Shown here: one piece after another, positions 18,181-25,844 of the stretch
Layout: each line of letters starts with the position of its first letter
How positions within the stretch are numbered: the first letter of the stretch is position 1
DNA from: Alphaproteobacteria bacterium
GTDB lineage: Bacteria > Pseudomonadota > Alphaproteobacteria > Ferrovibrionales > Ferrovibrionaceae
Reading direction: 5' to 3'
Assembly (NCBI GenBank): GCA_026126215.1
Contig: JAHCJQ010000023.1
Span: forward strand, 1-38,556
DNA: 38,556 bases
Notes under the pieces: model-generated
What the model saw: the letters and a program-made list of their open reading frames with translations, nothing else
Databases searched by the model: none
What the model was told of the DNA's origin: nothing
Made by a program: the position numbers and the translations under genes

Positions 18181-18246
18181 AACAAATAGATTATTTGTTG
18201 CAGTTGCGAAAACTTGAGAACCACTATCAAGTGCAATTACAATTGC
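18181..18246. promoter_or_regulatory. A+T-rich regulatory region with three symmetric elements
   Basis: In a window that is about two-thirds G+C this stretch is about two-thirds A+T. It contains AACAAATA-GAT-TATTTGTT (18181-18199), ACTTGA-N9-TCAAGT (18212-18232) and GCAATT-AC-AATTGC (18233-18246). It fills the 256-base gap between DUF3306 and the chaperone gene and is the natural place for the fdh promoter and its regulators. No convincing -35/-10 pair stood out. Confidence 0.5.
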
Positions 18247-18361
18247 GGGCAGGTTAATTCCACAAGCCGATCACGGACTTCGCCCATCCGCCCCCACCGG
18301 CTTCGGATCCGATACAGGCCAACCCTTGCTGCGCCGCAACAATCCACCCACTGGCGGCAGC

Positions 18362-18976
18362 CTATTCCGGCAGAGCGCCGCCATGGCGACGAGGATGCGG
18401 CGCCGATGATGCGCCGGGCCGCGAATCGGCCGTCGGGCTCGCGGGCTCCGGCGGCCCAGGCTCCGGCAAGTTCGACAGCGGATCGGGCTCGGCGTTCGCG
18501 GCCTCCGGCAAGGATTGCGGAACGGCCGCCACCTGCCGCGGTTCGCGGTCGGCCGGGCGCTCCTCGCCCCGGATCCCCTCCAGTACCTGGCGCGCCAGAT
18601 TGGCCACATCGTCGCCCGGCGCCAGCGCGCCATAACCGGGGGCAGTGAAATCCCAGGCATAATCCACCAGCGGCTGGTAATTCACCACGCTGGGCTCCGT
18701 CACCCAGAGCCGGCGCAGCGCCGCCTGCCTTAGCGCCTCCGGCACCTTTCGATGCAGGAACGGCGCATAGTCGCTCTCCGGACCGAGGCTTTCCACCGGC
18801 GGCAGGGAAGAAGGATCGAAGGACTCCTCTTCCTGCTCGGTCGGCGTCTCCACCGCCGGCGGTTCACCCGCCTCCGCGGCAGCGCGCGCCGCCTGCTTGC
18901 GCCGCGACCAGCGCGTGAGGAACCCGCAGTCCGTCGCCTCGGGACGCGCCGCAGGATCTTCGGGCTCGTCCGTCAC
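18362..18976 (-). CDS. DUF3306 protein, formate dehydrogenase island
   Basis: 204 residues from GTG 18976, directly after the TAA of the DUF3305 gene, with GGAGGA 6 bases upstream. The conserved core is FLTRWSRRKQAAR near the N-terminus, then SLPPVESLGPESDYAPFL, VPEALRQAALRRLWVTEPSV and LVDYAWDFT. The last 70 residues are low-complexity, rich in Pro, Ala and Glu. No signal or membrane helix, so it is cytoplasmic. The family always appears, as far as I know, with DUF3305 and formate dehydrogenase genes; the function is unknown and a maturation role is inferred. Confidence 0.85.
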   Translation of the reverse strand: MTDEPEDPAARPEATDCGFLTRWSRRKQAARAAAEAGEPPAVETPTEQEEESFDPSSLPPVESLGPESDYAPFLHRKVPEALRQAALRRLWVTEPSVVNYQPLVDYAWDFTAPGYGALAPGDDVANLARQVLEGIRGEERPADREPRQVAAVPQSLPEAANAEPDPLSNLPEPGPPEPASPTADSRPGASSAPHPRRHGGALPE

Positions 18977-19525
18977 TTATTCATCCTCCGGCATGCGGCG
19001 CAGCGGATCGTCGCGCAGGAGCGCGCTTCGGTTGGCAAGGGCTTCCGGGTCGGCACGGTCGCGCCGGCGCTTGAAGCGCGGTTTCTCGACGTGATGGCGC
19101 CGTACATAATCGGCGACCCATTCGAGGATCGGCGCCGGCATCGCCACCGCCTCGACAATGTCATCGCCCGTATCCGCATGGGCCTGCGCCTCGCCCGGAC
19201 AGGCAGTCACGCCGAGCAGTTCGATGCCACGCTCGTCGGCGGCATGGCGCAGCATTACGAACAGCGAAGGCGAGGGACCCTCGAGATTATGGCGCAGGGT
19301 CTCGGTCTCGTGCCGGAACAGCCTGATCTCGGCAGCGCCGGCATAATAACGGTCCACCTCGCCCTCGCGCGCGAGCAGTGTCCAGTCCGCGCATTGCGGA
19401 ATGCCGGGCAGGATCTGCACCGGCAGCCAGGCATGGTCCTGCCAGGCGCTGTTCAGTTTCCGCCGCTCCACCACCACGCCCACCGGGCGCGTTTCGGTGC
19501 CGATCGGAAGGGTTTCCTCGCCCAT
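18977..19525 (-). CDS. DUF3305 protein, formate dehydrogenase island
   Basis: 182 residues from ATG 19525, 8 bases after the DUF6352 stop. The N-terminus has the family pattern RPVGVVVERRKLNSAWQDHAW followed by WLPVQILPG. The middle contains VDRYYAGAAEIRLFRHETE and SLFVMLRHA, and the tail is basic (EKPRFKRRRDRADP). The frame is open far upstream in the DUF6352 gene, but only this start gives the family's usual length. It directly abuts DUF3306, so the pair is probably made together. Cytoplasmic, function unknown. Confidence 0.84.
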   Translation of the reverse strand: MGEETLPIGTETRPVGVVVERRKLNSAWQDHAWLPVQILPGIPQCADWTLLAREGEVDRYYAGAAEIRLFRHETETLRHNLEGPSPSLFVMLRHAADERGIELLGVTACPGEAQAHADTGDDIVEAVAMPAPILEWVADYVRRHHVEKPRFKRRRDRADPEALANRSALLRDDPLRRMPEDE

Positions 19526-19533
19526 GTCGCTGC

Positions 19534-20547
19534 TCAGCTCCGCTGCTTGAAAGGCAGGTTCATCAGCAGGTTCTGCGGCTTCATGCGCAGCCGGCTCGCC
19601 CCATCCATCGCCAGCCCGAGATAGACCGGCCGGCCGGCGAGATCGGCCCGCATGGACGAAGTATCGCGGAATTCCAGGCGAAACAAGGCCAGGATGCGCG
19701 CGAGCCGCGCTTCCTCCACTTCCTCGCCCCGATAGAGCGCATTCATGACCGCGCTGGCCTCGGCATCGAGGCCCGTATGCCAGACCCAGCGCTCGTCGCG
19801 TATCCGCTGTACCGGCTGGATACCGATATCCACGCCGGTCAGATGGCGGACAAACCGTTCCATAACCCTCGCCAGCGCGTCCTGGCCAGGGCGCGCAAAG
19901 CTGAGATCGAGGACCATCTCGTGCCGGTCGCTGCGCGGCCAATAACTCTCCGCATTCTCCGCGGTCAGCACGTCCATGTCGACGGCACGCGGCCTTGTGC
20001 CCGCCTCCGCCAGCAGATTGCCAAGCGCGCCAAACCCACCTGTGCGCCCGAGCCGTTCCACCGTCTCCTCGTCGGCGAGCAGGATCGCGCCCTCCTGGAT
20101 CGTCACCAACTGCGTCCGGTAAAAAAGTTCCGCCGCCCGCGCGCGCTGGGCATCCGGCGTGCCATCCAGCAGGTGACGGAGAATGACGGCGGAAAGGTGA
20201 TCGATGAAGAGCGCGGGCACCCGCGGCGCACCCGGCCGGAAGAGCGCCTGATAGCCGGCCTCCACGGTCCGCGCCGCGAGCAGCAGGTCGCGGAAGGCGA
20301 GAAACACCCGGTAGTTCTCGGCCGCGTCCGGATCGGCGAGCTCGGCCACATCGCCCGCCGCGACGGCGCGCGCCGGGTCGTCGAGCAGGGCCGCATGCAG
20401 GCCCCGCTCGGCCGCGCAGGCCTCGGGCGGCGGCATCAGTTCGGGCCGGCCGAGATAGGCACGCAGGAAGTCCGCCGTGACCAGCAGCTGGCCCGCCGGA
20501 TCGCGGTCGAGTAGGTGATAGCCGCTGCTCAGCCAGAAATCGGGCAT
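19534..20547 (-). CDS. DUF6352 family protein, formate dehydrogenase island
   Basis: 337 residues from ATG 20547, with GGGGAGG upstream. It begins MPDFWLSSGYHLLDRD and ends MKPQNLLMNLPFK, both strongly family-like. It is rich in helix-forming segments and has no signal, membrane helix or cysteine cluster. It contains HRHEMVLDLSF-like and WVWHTGLDAEAS segments that look conserved, but I recognise no catalytic motif. It occurs in formate dehydrogenase gene neighbourhoods of alphaproteobacteria. It lies 40 bases after the ligase-like gene and 8 bases before DUF3305, hence the same operon. Confidence 0.8.
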   Translation of the reverse strand: MPDFWLSSGYHLLDRDPAGQLLVTADFLRAYLGRPELMPPPEACAAERGLHAALLDDPARAVAAGDVAELADPDAAENYRVFLAFRDLLLAARTVEAGYQALFRPGAPRVPALFIDHLSAVILRHLLDGTPDAQRARAAELFYRTQLVTIQEGAILLADEETVERLGRTGGFGALGNLLAEAGTRPRAVDMDVLTAENAESYWPRSDRHEMVLDLSFARPGQDALARVMERFVRHLTGVDIGIQPVQRIRDERWVWHTGLDAEASAVMNALYRGEEVEEARLARILALFRLEFRDTSSMRADLAGRPVYLGLAMDGASRLRMKPQNLLMNLPFKQRS

Positions 20548-20587
20548 CCCGCCTCCCCTGCCGCCATTCGCACCCATCGATCGAAGC

Positions 20588-21316
20588 TCACCCATCGAGT
20601 CCGGCAAGCCGCCAGCTTGGCGCGGCGAGAGCGGGCGCAAGGAGCCGCCGGCGGCGGCGCGCGCCATCGCCGATCCAGGCATCGCCCCGTTCGCCAAGCC
20701 TGACCTCGCCGGCGCCGAAGCGCATCTCGCAGGCGCGCAGCACCGGTGCCGGCCCATCCTCCTGCCAGCACTCGATCCAGCGCAGCAGATGCCGCGCAAA
20801 AGTTTCGAGGAGCTGCGACACAGCCACCATGCCGCAGCCTTCCTCATGCAGATCGGTATATTCGAGATCGCGTCCCGGCGCATCGTCCGGGGCAGCTGCG
20901 CGCATGCGGATGGCGACGCCGAAGACAAGCCAGTCGGGCACGTCGTTGCGCCCAGCACGGGCGACGAGCGGTCCACGCGAAAGGCGCAGGCCGCCGACAC
21001 AGCCTTCATTGACCAGCAGACGGTCCGGCCAGACGAGCCGCGCCGGTGTCTCCGGCGGCACGACGGAGGCAAGACCGTCAATCAGGCCGAGCAGCAGCAC
21101 ATAGGCAAGGGTGAGCGCGCGCGGCTCCTCGTCCAGCGGCCGCAGCAACAGCGCGGCATCGAAGAAATCCTCGCGCGGGTGCCAGAAAAGCGAGCCATCT
21201 TCCGCGCCAGCTGCCGCCGCCTTGCTGGCCGCGGCGAAGGGGCGGTGCCGGACCCGGCGCAGCACATAGCCGGGCGGCAAGTGGATATCATCCGCGCGCC
21301 GGGACATGTCGCTCAC
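20588..21316 (-). CDS. Biotin/lipoate protein ligase-like protein, probably without classical ligase activity
   Basis: 242 residues from GTG 21316, whose GTGA overlaps the tupA stop; an ATG three codons later is possible. The fold signature is visible as LVWPDRLLVNEGCVGGLRLS (about 94-113), comparable to the KWPND(L/I)-N-x-GGI segment of BirA-like ligases. The Lys of KWPND is Val95 here, and no GRGRxGR loop is found; the matching region reads EDGSLFWHPREDFFDAALLL. The protein therefore probably keeps the fold but not adenylation chemistry. Such proteins recur beside alphaproteobacterial formate dehydrogenases. Coupled to the tungstate importer, it might bind a cofactor or act in its insertion; this is inference. 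Confidence 0.75.
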   Translation of the reverse strand: MSDMSRRADDIHLPPGYVLRRVRHRPFAAASKAAAAGAEDGSLFWHPREDFFDAALLLRPLDEEPRALTLAYVLLLGLIDGLASVVPPETPARLVWPDRLLVNEGCVGGLRLSRGPLVARAGRNDVPDWLVFGVAIRMRAAAPDDAPGRDLEYTDLHEEGCGMVAVSQLLETFARHLLRWIECWQEDGPAPVLRACEMRFGAGEVRLGERGDAWIGDGARRRRRLLAPALAAPSWRLAGLDG

Positions 21317-22149
21317 GAGGCCGATTCCTTGGCGTTAGGGAAGAAAAGCTGCTCGCCGCCAATCCTGAAATCGGCGATCGCCTTCTGTCCTTCGGGCGAT
21401 ACCAGCCAGTCGATGAAGGCCTGGCCTTGCCTGGCTCGCACATGGGGATGGCGCGCCGGGTGGACGAGGATGACGCCATACTGGTTCAACAGGCGCCGGT
21501 CGCCCGCCAGCAGGATCTCGAGTTCGCCGCGATTGCGGAAGGAAAGCCAGGTGCCGCGATCGGCGAGGGTGTAGGCATCGCCAGCGGAGGCGACATTGAG
21601 GGTCGGACCCATGCCAGAGCCGGTCTCGCGATACCAGGCGCCGCCCGTCTGGCGGACATCGACGCCAGCCGCCTGCCAGAGCCGCAGTTCCGCCTTGTGG
21701 GTGCCCGATTCGTCGCCGCGCGAGGCGAAGCGGGCGCCCCTGGCCGCGATGCGCGCGAGCGCGGCGGCGACATCCGTCATGCCGCGCACGCCGGCCGGAT
21801 CGGCCTTGGGCCCGATCAGGACAAAGTCGTTGTACATCACCTCATGGCGCCGCACGCCGAACCCTTCCGCGACGAAGCGCTCCTCGGAGGCCGGATCATG
21901 CACGAAAACCACGTCCGAGTCGCCCCTGCGCCCGGTCTCGAGCGCCTGCCCCGTGCCCTGCGCGATGACTTTGACCTCGATGCCGGTGCGCGCCCGGAAG
22001 CGCGGCAGGATGGCGCCGAAAAGGCCCGACTGCTCGGTCGAAGTGGTGGAGGCGACGGTAATGGGACCGGCCTCCGACTGGGCCTGCGCGGAGGCGCCCA
22101 ATGCGACGACCGCAAGGAACAGAGACACGGCCGCGACTTTCCTTACCAT
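21313..22149 (-). CDS. tupA: Tungstate-binding periplasmic protein
   Basis: 278 residues with a Sec signal (VAAVSLFLAVVALGASAQA, ending near residue 24). The TupA hallmark ASTTSTEQSGLFGAILPRF, then VKVIAQGTGQALETG and the second loop GSGMGPTLNVASAGDAY, form the oxyanion pocket. This distinguishes TupA from ModA and the sulphate binders. ATG 22149 lies inside the end of tupC (7-base overlap) with GGGAGAG 6 bases upstream. It delivers tungstate to TupBC. Its presence in the formate dehydrogenase island is the main argument that the dehydrogenase uses tungsten. Confidence 0.93.
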   Translation of the reverse strand: MVRKVAAVSLFLAVVALGASAQAQSEAGPITVASTTSTEQSGLFGAILPRFRARTGIEVKVIAQGTGQALETGRRGDSDVVFVHDPASEERFVAEGFGVRRHEVMYNDFVLIGPKADPAGVRGMTDVAAALARIAARGARFASRGDESGTHKAELRLWQAAGVDVRQTGGAWYRETGSGMGPTLNVASAGDAYTLADRGTWLSFRNRGELEILLAGDRRLLNQYGVILVHPARHPHVRARQGQAFIDWLVSPEGQKAIADFRIGGEQLFFPNAKESAS

Positions 22150-22877
22150 GGCAGCTCTCCCTTCAGGAAACTGCGCGCCGGCGCGCTGGCGGGCATGTCG
22201 AAGAACTCTGCGGCGCCGGTTCTTTCGGCAAGTCTGCCTTGATGCAAAAAGACCACCTCGTCCGCGAGGCGACGGGCCTGCGCGAGGTCGTGGGTGGTCA
22301 TGACGATCTTGGTGCCGCCCTCGGCGAAGGCGGCAATCATCTCCTCCACCGCGCGTGTGCCGGCGGGGTCGAGGGCGGATGTCGGTTCGTCGAGAAACAG
22401 CACCTGCGGCTTGAGCGACCAGGCGCGTGCCATGGCCAAGCGCTGCTGCTCGCCGCCGGAAAGCACGCGGGCCGGCCGCTCCGCCAGGGCGCCAAGGCCG
22501 AAGCGCGCCAGCGTCTCCTCGGCGCGCTGGCGCCGTTCCGCCGCGGGCAGGCCGATCATCGCCAGCGCATGCAGGATATTGGCACGGGCCGAGCGGCGCA
22601 GCAGGATGGGCCGCTGGAAAACCATGGCGTGACGTGGATCGCCGGCCCGGGTCGGCCCGTCGGACCAACGGATGCTGCCCGCGCCCGGCTGCAGGAGGCC
22701 ATGGCAAAGGCGCAGCAGGAGGCTCTTGCCCGCGCCATTCGCGCCGAGGATGAGGGTGCGTCCCTCCGGCCCGATCTCCAGATCGACCGCATCGAGCAGC
22801 ACCCGCCCGGCCACGCTGTAGCCGACGCCGCGCAGCGTGAGCGGCAGGATACTGCTTCCTTCCGCCGCGCTCACCAT
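22143..22877 (-). CDS. tupC: Tungstate ABC importer ATPase
   Basis: 244 residues. Walker A GANGAGKS (45-52), Q-loop MVFQRPILLRRSARANI, signature LSGGEQQRLAMARAW, Walker B VLFLDEPTSALDPAG and switch TTHDLAQARRLADEV are all present. No extra TOBE/Mop regulatory domain follows, as usual for TupC. ATG 22877 overlaps the tupB stop by 7 bases; GTG 22874 is an alternative with a 4-base overlap. It powers the TupB channel at the inner membrane face. Confidence 0.93.
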   Translation of the reverse strand: MVSAAEGSSILPLTLRGVGYSVAGRVLLDAVDLEIGPEGRTLILGANGAGKSLLLRLCHGLLQPGAGSIRWSDGPTRAGDPRHAMVFQRPILLRRSARANILHALAMIGLPAAERRQRAEETLARFGLGALAERPARVLSGGEQQRLAMARAWSLKPQVLFLDEPTSALDPAGTRAVEEMIAAFAEGGTKIVMTTHDLAQARRLADEVVFLHQGRLAERTGAAEFFDMPASAPARSFLKGELPW

Positions 22878-23581
22878 GGCTGCCCCGCCGAGCGCCGCGC
22901 GTACTGGCCCATCAGATAGGCGCCCCCATTCAGGATCAGGGTCAGCCCGAGCAGGATAATGCCAAGCCCCAGCGCCAGCGCCAGTTCGCCCTTGGCCGTC
23001 TCCAGCGCAATCGCCGTAGTGATGGTGCGGGTATGGCCGGCAATGTTGCCGCCGACGATCAGCACCGCGCCGACCTCGGCACTCGCCCGGCCGAAGCCCG
23101 CGAGGATGGCGGTGATCAGACTGAACCGTCCGTCCCACAGCAAGGTCGGAATGGCACGTGCGCCGGAACAGCCGAGCGAGCGGAGCTGTTCCTCGTATTC
23201 CTCCCACAGGTCCTCCACAACCTGCCGGCTGAGCGAGAGGACAATCGGCAGGATCAGAACGGTCTGCGCCATGACCATGGCTGAAGGCGTGAAAAGCAGC
23301 CCGAGCGGACCGAGCGGACCGGAGCGGGAAAGCAGCAGGTAAATGGCAAGCCCCGCCACCACGGGGGGAAGGCCCATCAATGCATTGCAACCGATCACCA
23401 GCAGGCCGCGCCCGGGAAAGCGGCTCATGGCAAGGAAAGCGCCGCAAGGCAGTCCGATGACCAGCGAAATGGCGAGCGCGCTCAGGGTCACGCGCAGCGA
23501 CAGCGCGACGATGCCGGCCAGCGTCGGATCGCCGCTCGCGATCAGTAGCCAGGCGGCAACAAAGGGATTGCTCTCGCTCAT
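22871..23581 (-). CDS. tupB: Tungstate ABC importer permease
   Basis: 236 residues from ATG 23581, chosen for AAGGAG 7 bases upstream. About five to six membrane helices, beginning VTLSALAISLVIGLPCGAFLA. The ATPase-docking loop is VEDLWEEYEEQLRSLGCSGAR, and the segment GFGRASAEVGAVLIVGGNIAGHTRT is typical of TupB (GRAxAEVGAV). First gene of the tup-ligase-DUF operon and divergent from the regulator at 23655. The rest of the operon follows with overlaps. Confidence 0.92.
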   Translation of the reverse strand: MSESNPFVAAWLLIASGDPTLAGIVALSLRVTLSALAISLVIGLPCGAFLAMSRFPGRGLLVIGCNALMGLPPVVAGLAIYLLLSRSGPLGPLGLLFTPSAMVMAQTVLILPIVLSLSRQVVEDLWEEYEEQLRSLGCSGARAIPTLLWDGRFSLITAILAGFGRASAEVGAVLIVGGNIAGHTRTITTAIALETAKGELALALGLGIILLGLTLILNGGAYLMGQYARRSAGQPW

Positions 23582-23592
23582 CCTGCAACTCC

Positions 23593-23621
23593 TTGCAGGC
23601 AATATCACTGATAACTACAAT
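23593..23621 (+). promoter_or_regulatory. Candidate promoter of the tup regulator gene
   Basis: TTGCAG and TACAAT with a 17-base spacer, the second matching five of six -10 positions, in the 73-base divergent gap. On the other strand TTTACA (about 23634-23639) may serve as a -35 for tupB. The gap also holds AACTACA and AACTATG as direct repeats 15 bases apart. By eye only. Confidence 0.35.
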
Positions 23622-23646
23622 GCCGCCAACTATGTAAACTTTGCTG

Positions 23647-23665
23647 TGCATTGCATGATAATGCA
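23647..23665. promoter_or_regulatory. Palindrome over the regulator start codon, possible operator
   Basis: TGCATT-GCATGAT-AATGCA, 6-base arms with a 7-base spacer, overlapping both possible start codons of the regulator. Consistent with autoregulation, and close enough to the tupB promoter to control both directions. Confidence 0.4.
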
Positions 23666-24545
23666 GAACGAGCCATACCTGACGACGGCGGAGGTGGCCG
23701 CCTATCTCCGGCTCAAGGAGCGCACCATCTATGACCTGGTGGCGCGCCGGGCGATTCCCTGTTCGCGGGTCACCGGCAAGCTGATCTTCCCGCGCCGGAT
23801 GATCGACCGCTGGGTCGAGGCCAATCTCGACATGGCCGAAATCCCGGTGGCGCCAGCTCCGCCGATCGTCGCCGGATCGAGCGACCCCTTGCTGGAATGG
23901 GCCCTGCGCGAATCCGGGTCAGGACTTGCCACCCTGTTCGAGGGCAGCGAGGCGGGATTGCGGCGGCTAGCCGAGGGTCAGGCCGTGGCGGCGGGGCTGC
24001 ATCTGATCGAGGCGGACGGCGCGGACTATAATCGCGAAACCGCGCGCCGCGCCGCCGCGCCGGCCGATCTGGTGCTGCTGCGCTGGGCCTGGCGCATGCA
24101 GGGCCTGGTGGTCGCTCCCGGCAACCCGCTTGGACTGGGCGGCCTTGCCGATGTCCACGCACGCGGCGCGCGGCTGATCGCCCGCCAGGCCGGATCCGGC
24201 GCGCGGCTGCTGCTCGATCATCTGTTCCGCGCTTCGGGCATCGACGCCGAGCAATGCAACCTGCTCGCCACGACCGCACTGACCGAGGCGGACATCGCGG
24301 CGGCGATCGCGGAGGGCAGCGCCGATTGCGGCATCGCCATCGCGGCGGCCGCGCGCGGTCGCGCGGTGGATTTCGTGCCGCTCTGGCGCGAACGCTTCGA
24401 CATCGCCTGCCGCCGGCGCGATGCCTTCGAGGCGCCCTTGCAAAAGCTGTTCGAGTTCGCGCGGAGCGAGCGTTTCCGGCGCAAGGCCGCGAGCCTCGGC
24501 GGCTACGATCTCGCCGGCCTGGGCCAGGTGGAATTCAACCGCTGA
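23655..24545 (+). CDS. One-component regulator: excisionase-type HTH plus periplasmic-binding-like ligand domain
   Basis: 296 residues from ATG 23655; ATG 23661 is equally likely, and neither has a clear ribosome site. Residues about 6-55 are an excisionase/MerR-like helix-turn-helix (YLTTAEVAAYLRLKERTIYDLVARRAIP, then KLIFPRRMIDRWV). The remainder is a cytoplasmic oxyanion-binding-protein-like domain (LVVAPGNPLGLGGLADV, RLIARQAGSGARLLLDHLF, AIAEGSADCGIAIAAAA). This fusion is used by bacteria to sense molybdate or tungstate, and the divergent tupBCA genes make tungstate the likely ligand. It probably represses tup when tungstate is plentiful. Confidence 0.85.
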   Translation: MIMQNEPYLTTAEVAAYLRLKERTIYDLVARRAIPCSRVTGKLIFPRRMIDRWVEANLDMAEIPVAPAPPIVAGSSDPLLEWALRESGSGLATLFEGSEAGLRRLAEGQAVAAGLHLIEADGADYNRETARRAAAPADLVLLRWAWRMQGLVVAPGNPLGLGGLADVHARGARLIARQAGSGARLLLDHLFRASGIDAEQCNLLATTALTEADIAAAIAEGSADCGIAIAAAARGRAVDFVPLWRERFDIACRRRDAFEAPLQKLFEFARSERFRRKAASLGGYDLAGLGQVEFNR

Positions 24546-24611
24546 CAGGGCGGCGCAAAATGCACTATGCACAGGCCATGGGTCCCGCCATCAGGTCGTA
24601 AGGAGCAGCCA

Positions 24612-25835
24612 ATGAACGTCCAGAGCAGGGTTCGCGCGGAGGATGCTGGCCTGTCGACGGAGCGGCTCGGGCGGGTGCGGGACTGGATGCGGCTGCAGGT
24701 CGAGCGCCAGCGGCTCGCCGGCCTCGGCGTGATGGTGGCGAGGCGCGGGCGCCCGGTCTTCTTCGAGACCTGCGGCACGGCCGACCTGGCACGCGGCCGA
24801 CCGGTGGCCGAGGACACCATCTTCCGCATCTACTCGATGACGAAGCCGCTCACGTCGGTTGCCATCATGATGCTTTACGAGGAAGGCCGCTTCCAGCTCG
24901 ACGACCCGATCGCGCGTTTCCTGCCGGACTTCGCCGCGATGCGCGTCTATGTCGCCGGCAGCCGCGGCGCCTACCAGAGCGTGCCCGCCGCCCGGCCGAT
25001 CACCTTCCGCGACCTGCTGACCCACACGTCCGGCCTGACCTACGGCTTCATGGAAGCGCACCCGATCGACGGCATGTACCGCGAGGCCGGCATCGACTTC
25101 CAGACCGCCGAGACCAGCCTCGCCGATCTGGTCGGCAAGGTCGCCGCCATGCCCCTGCTCTGCCAGCCGGGCAGCGCCTGGAACTACAGCATCGCCACCG
25201 ACGTGCTGGGCCATCTGGTCGCGGTCATTTCCGGCCAGCCGTTCGATGAGTTCCTGCGCGAGCGCGTGATCCGCCCGCTTGGCATGGTGGATACAGACTT
25301 TCATGTGCATGCCGGCAAGGAACAGCGTCTGGCGGCGAACTACGGCCGCGATGGCAAAGGCGCGCTCAAGCTGATCGACGATCCGGAAACCAGCCGTTAT
25401 CTCCGCCCGCGCGCGGTCTGCTCCGGTGGCGGCGGCCTGGTCTCGACCGCGGCCGACTATGCCCGCTTCTGCCAGATGATGCTCAACAAGGGCGAACTGG
25501 ACGGCGTGCGCCTGCTCGGCCGCAAGACGGTGGAGCTGATGACAAGCAACCACCTGCCGGGCGACATGGCGGCCATGGGCCAGCCGCGTTTCAGCGAATC
25601 GACCTATACCGGCATCGGCTTCGGGCTGGGCTTCTCGGTCATGCTCGACCCGGCGCGCGCCGAGATCATCGGCACGCCCGGCGAGTATGCCTGGGGCGGG
25701 GCCGCCAGCACGGCCTTCTGGATCGACCCGAAGGAGGAGATGTACGTCATCCTCCTGACTCAGCTCATGCCAAGCTCCACCTGGCCGCTGCGCCGCGAGT
25801 TGCGCGTCCTGACCTATCAGTCGATCGTGGATTGA
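24612..25835 (+). CDS. Serine hydrolase of the beta-lactamase/penicillin-binding family (class C-like esterase)
   Basis: 407 residues, ATG 24612 after AGGAG. The SxxK motif is SMTK (Ser75, Lys78), the second motif is YSI (Tyr192), and the third region is WGGAAST near the C-terminus. No signal peptide, so probably a cytoplasmic esterase or amidase of the EstB/DAP type rather than a resistance lactamase. The substrate is unknown. It follows the regulator after 66 bases but has its own ribosome site and no functional link to tungstate. Confidence 0.88.
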   Translation: MNVQSRVRAEDAGLSTERLGRVRDWMRLQVERQRLAGLGVMVARRGRPVFFETCGTADLARGRPVAEDTIFRIYSMTKPLTSVAIMMLYEEGRFQLDDPIARFLPDFAAMRVYVAGSRGAYQSVPAARPITFRDLLTHTSGLTYGFMEAHPIDGMYREAGIDFQTAETSLADLVGKVAAMPLLCQPGSAWNYSIATDVLGHLVAVISGQPFDEFLRERVIRPLGMVDTDFHVHAGKEQRLAANYGRDGKGALKLIDDPETSRYLRPRAVCSGGGGLVSTAADYARFCQMMLNKGELDGVRLLGRKTVELMTSNHLPGDMAAMGQPRFSESTYTGIGFGLGFSVMLDPARAEIIGTPGEYAWGGAASTAFWIDPKEEMYVILLTQLMPSSTWPLRRELRVLTYQSIVD

Positions 25836-25844
25836 GGCGGGAGC

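Noticed and set aside
18212..18232. Fnr-like box upstream of the fdh operon
   Set aside because: The arms TTGA/TCAA are present but the spacer is 9 bases; an Fnr site needs TTGA-N6-TCAA.
21313..22707. 464-codon open frame extending tupA upstream through tupC
   Set aside because: The extension is the shadow of tupC; the signal peptide and ribosome site place the tupA start at 22149.
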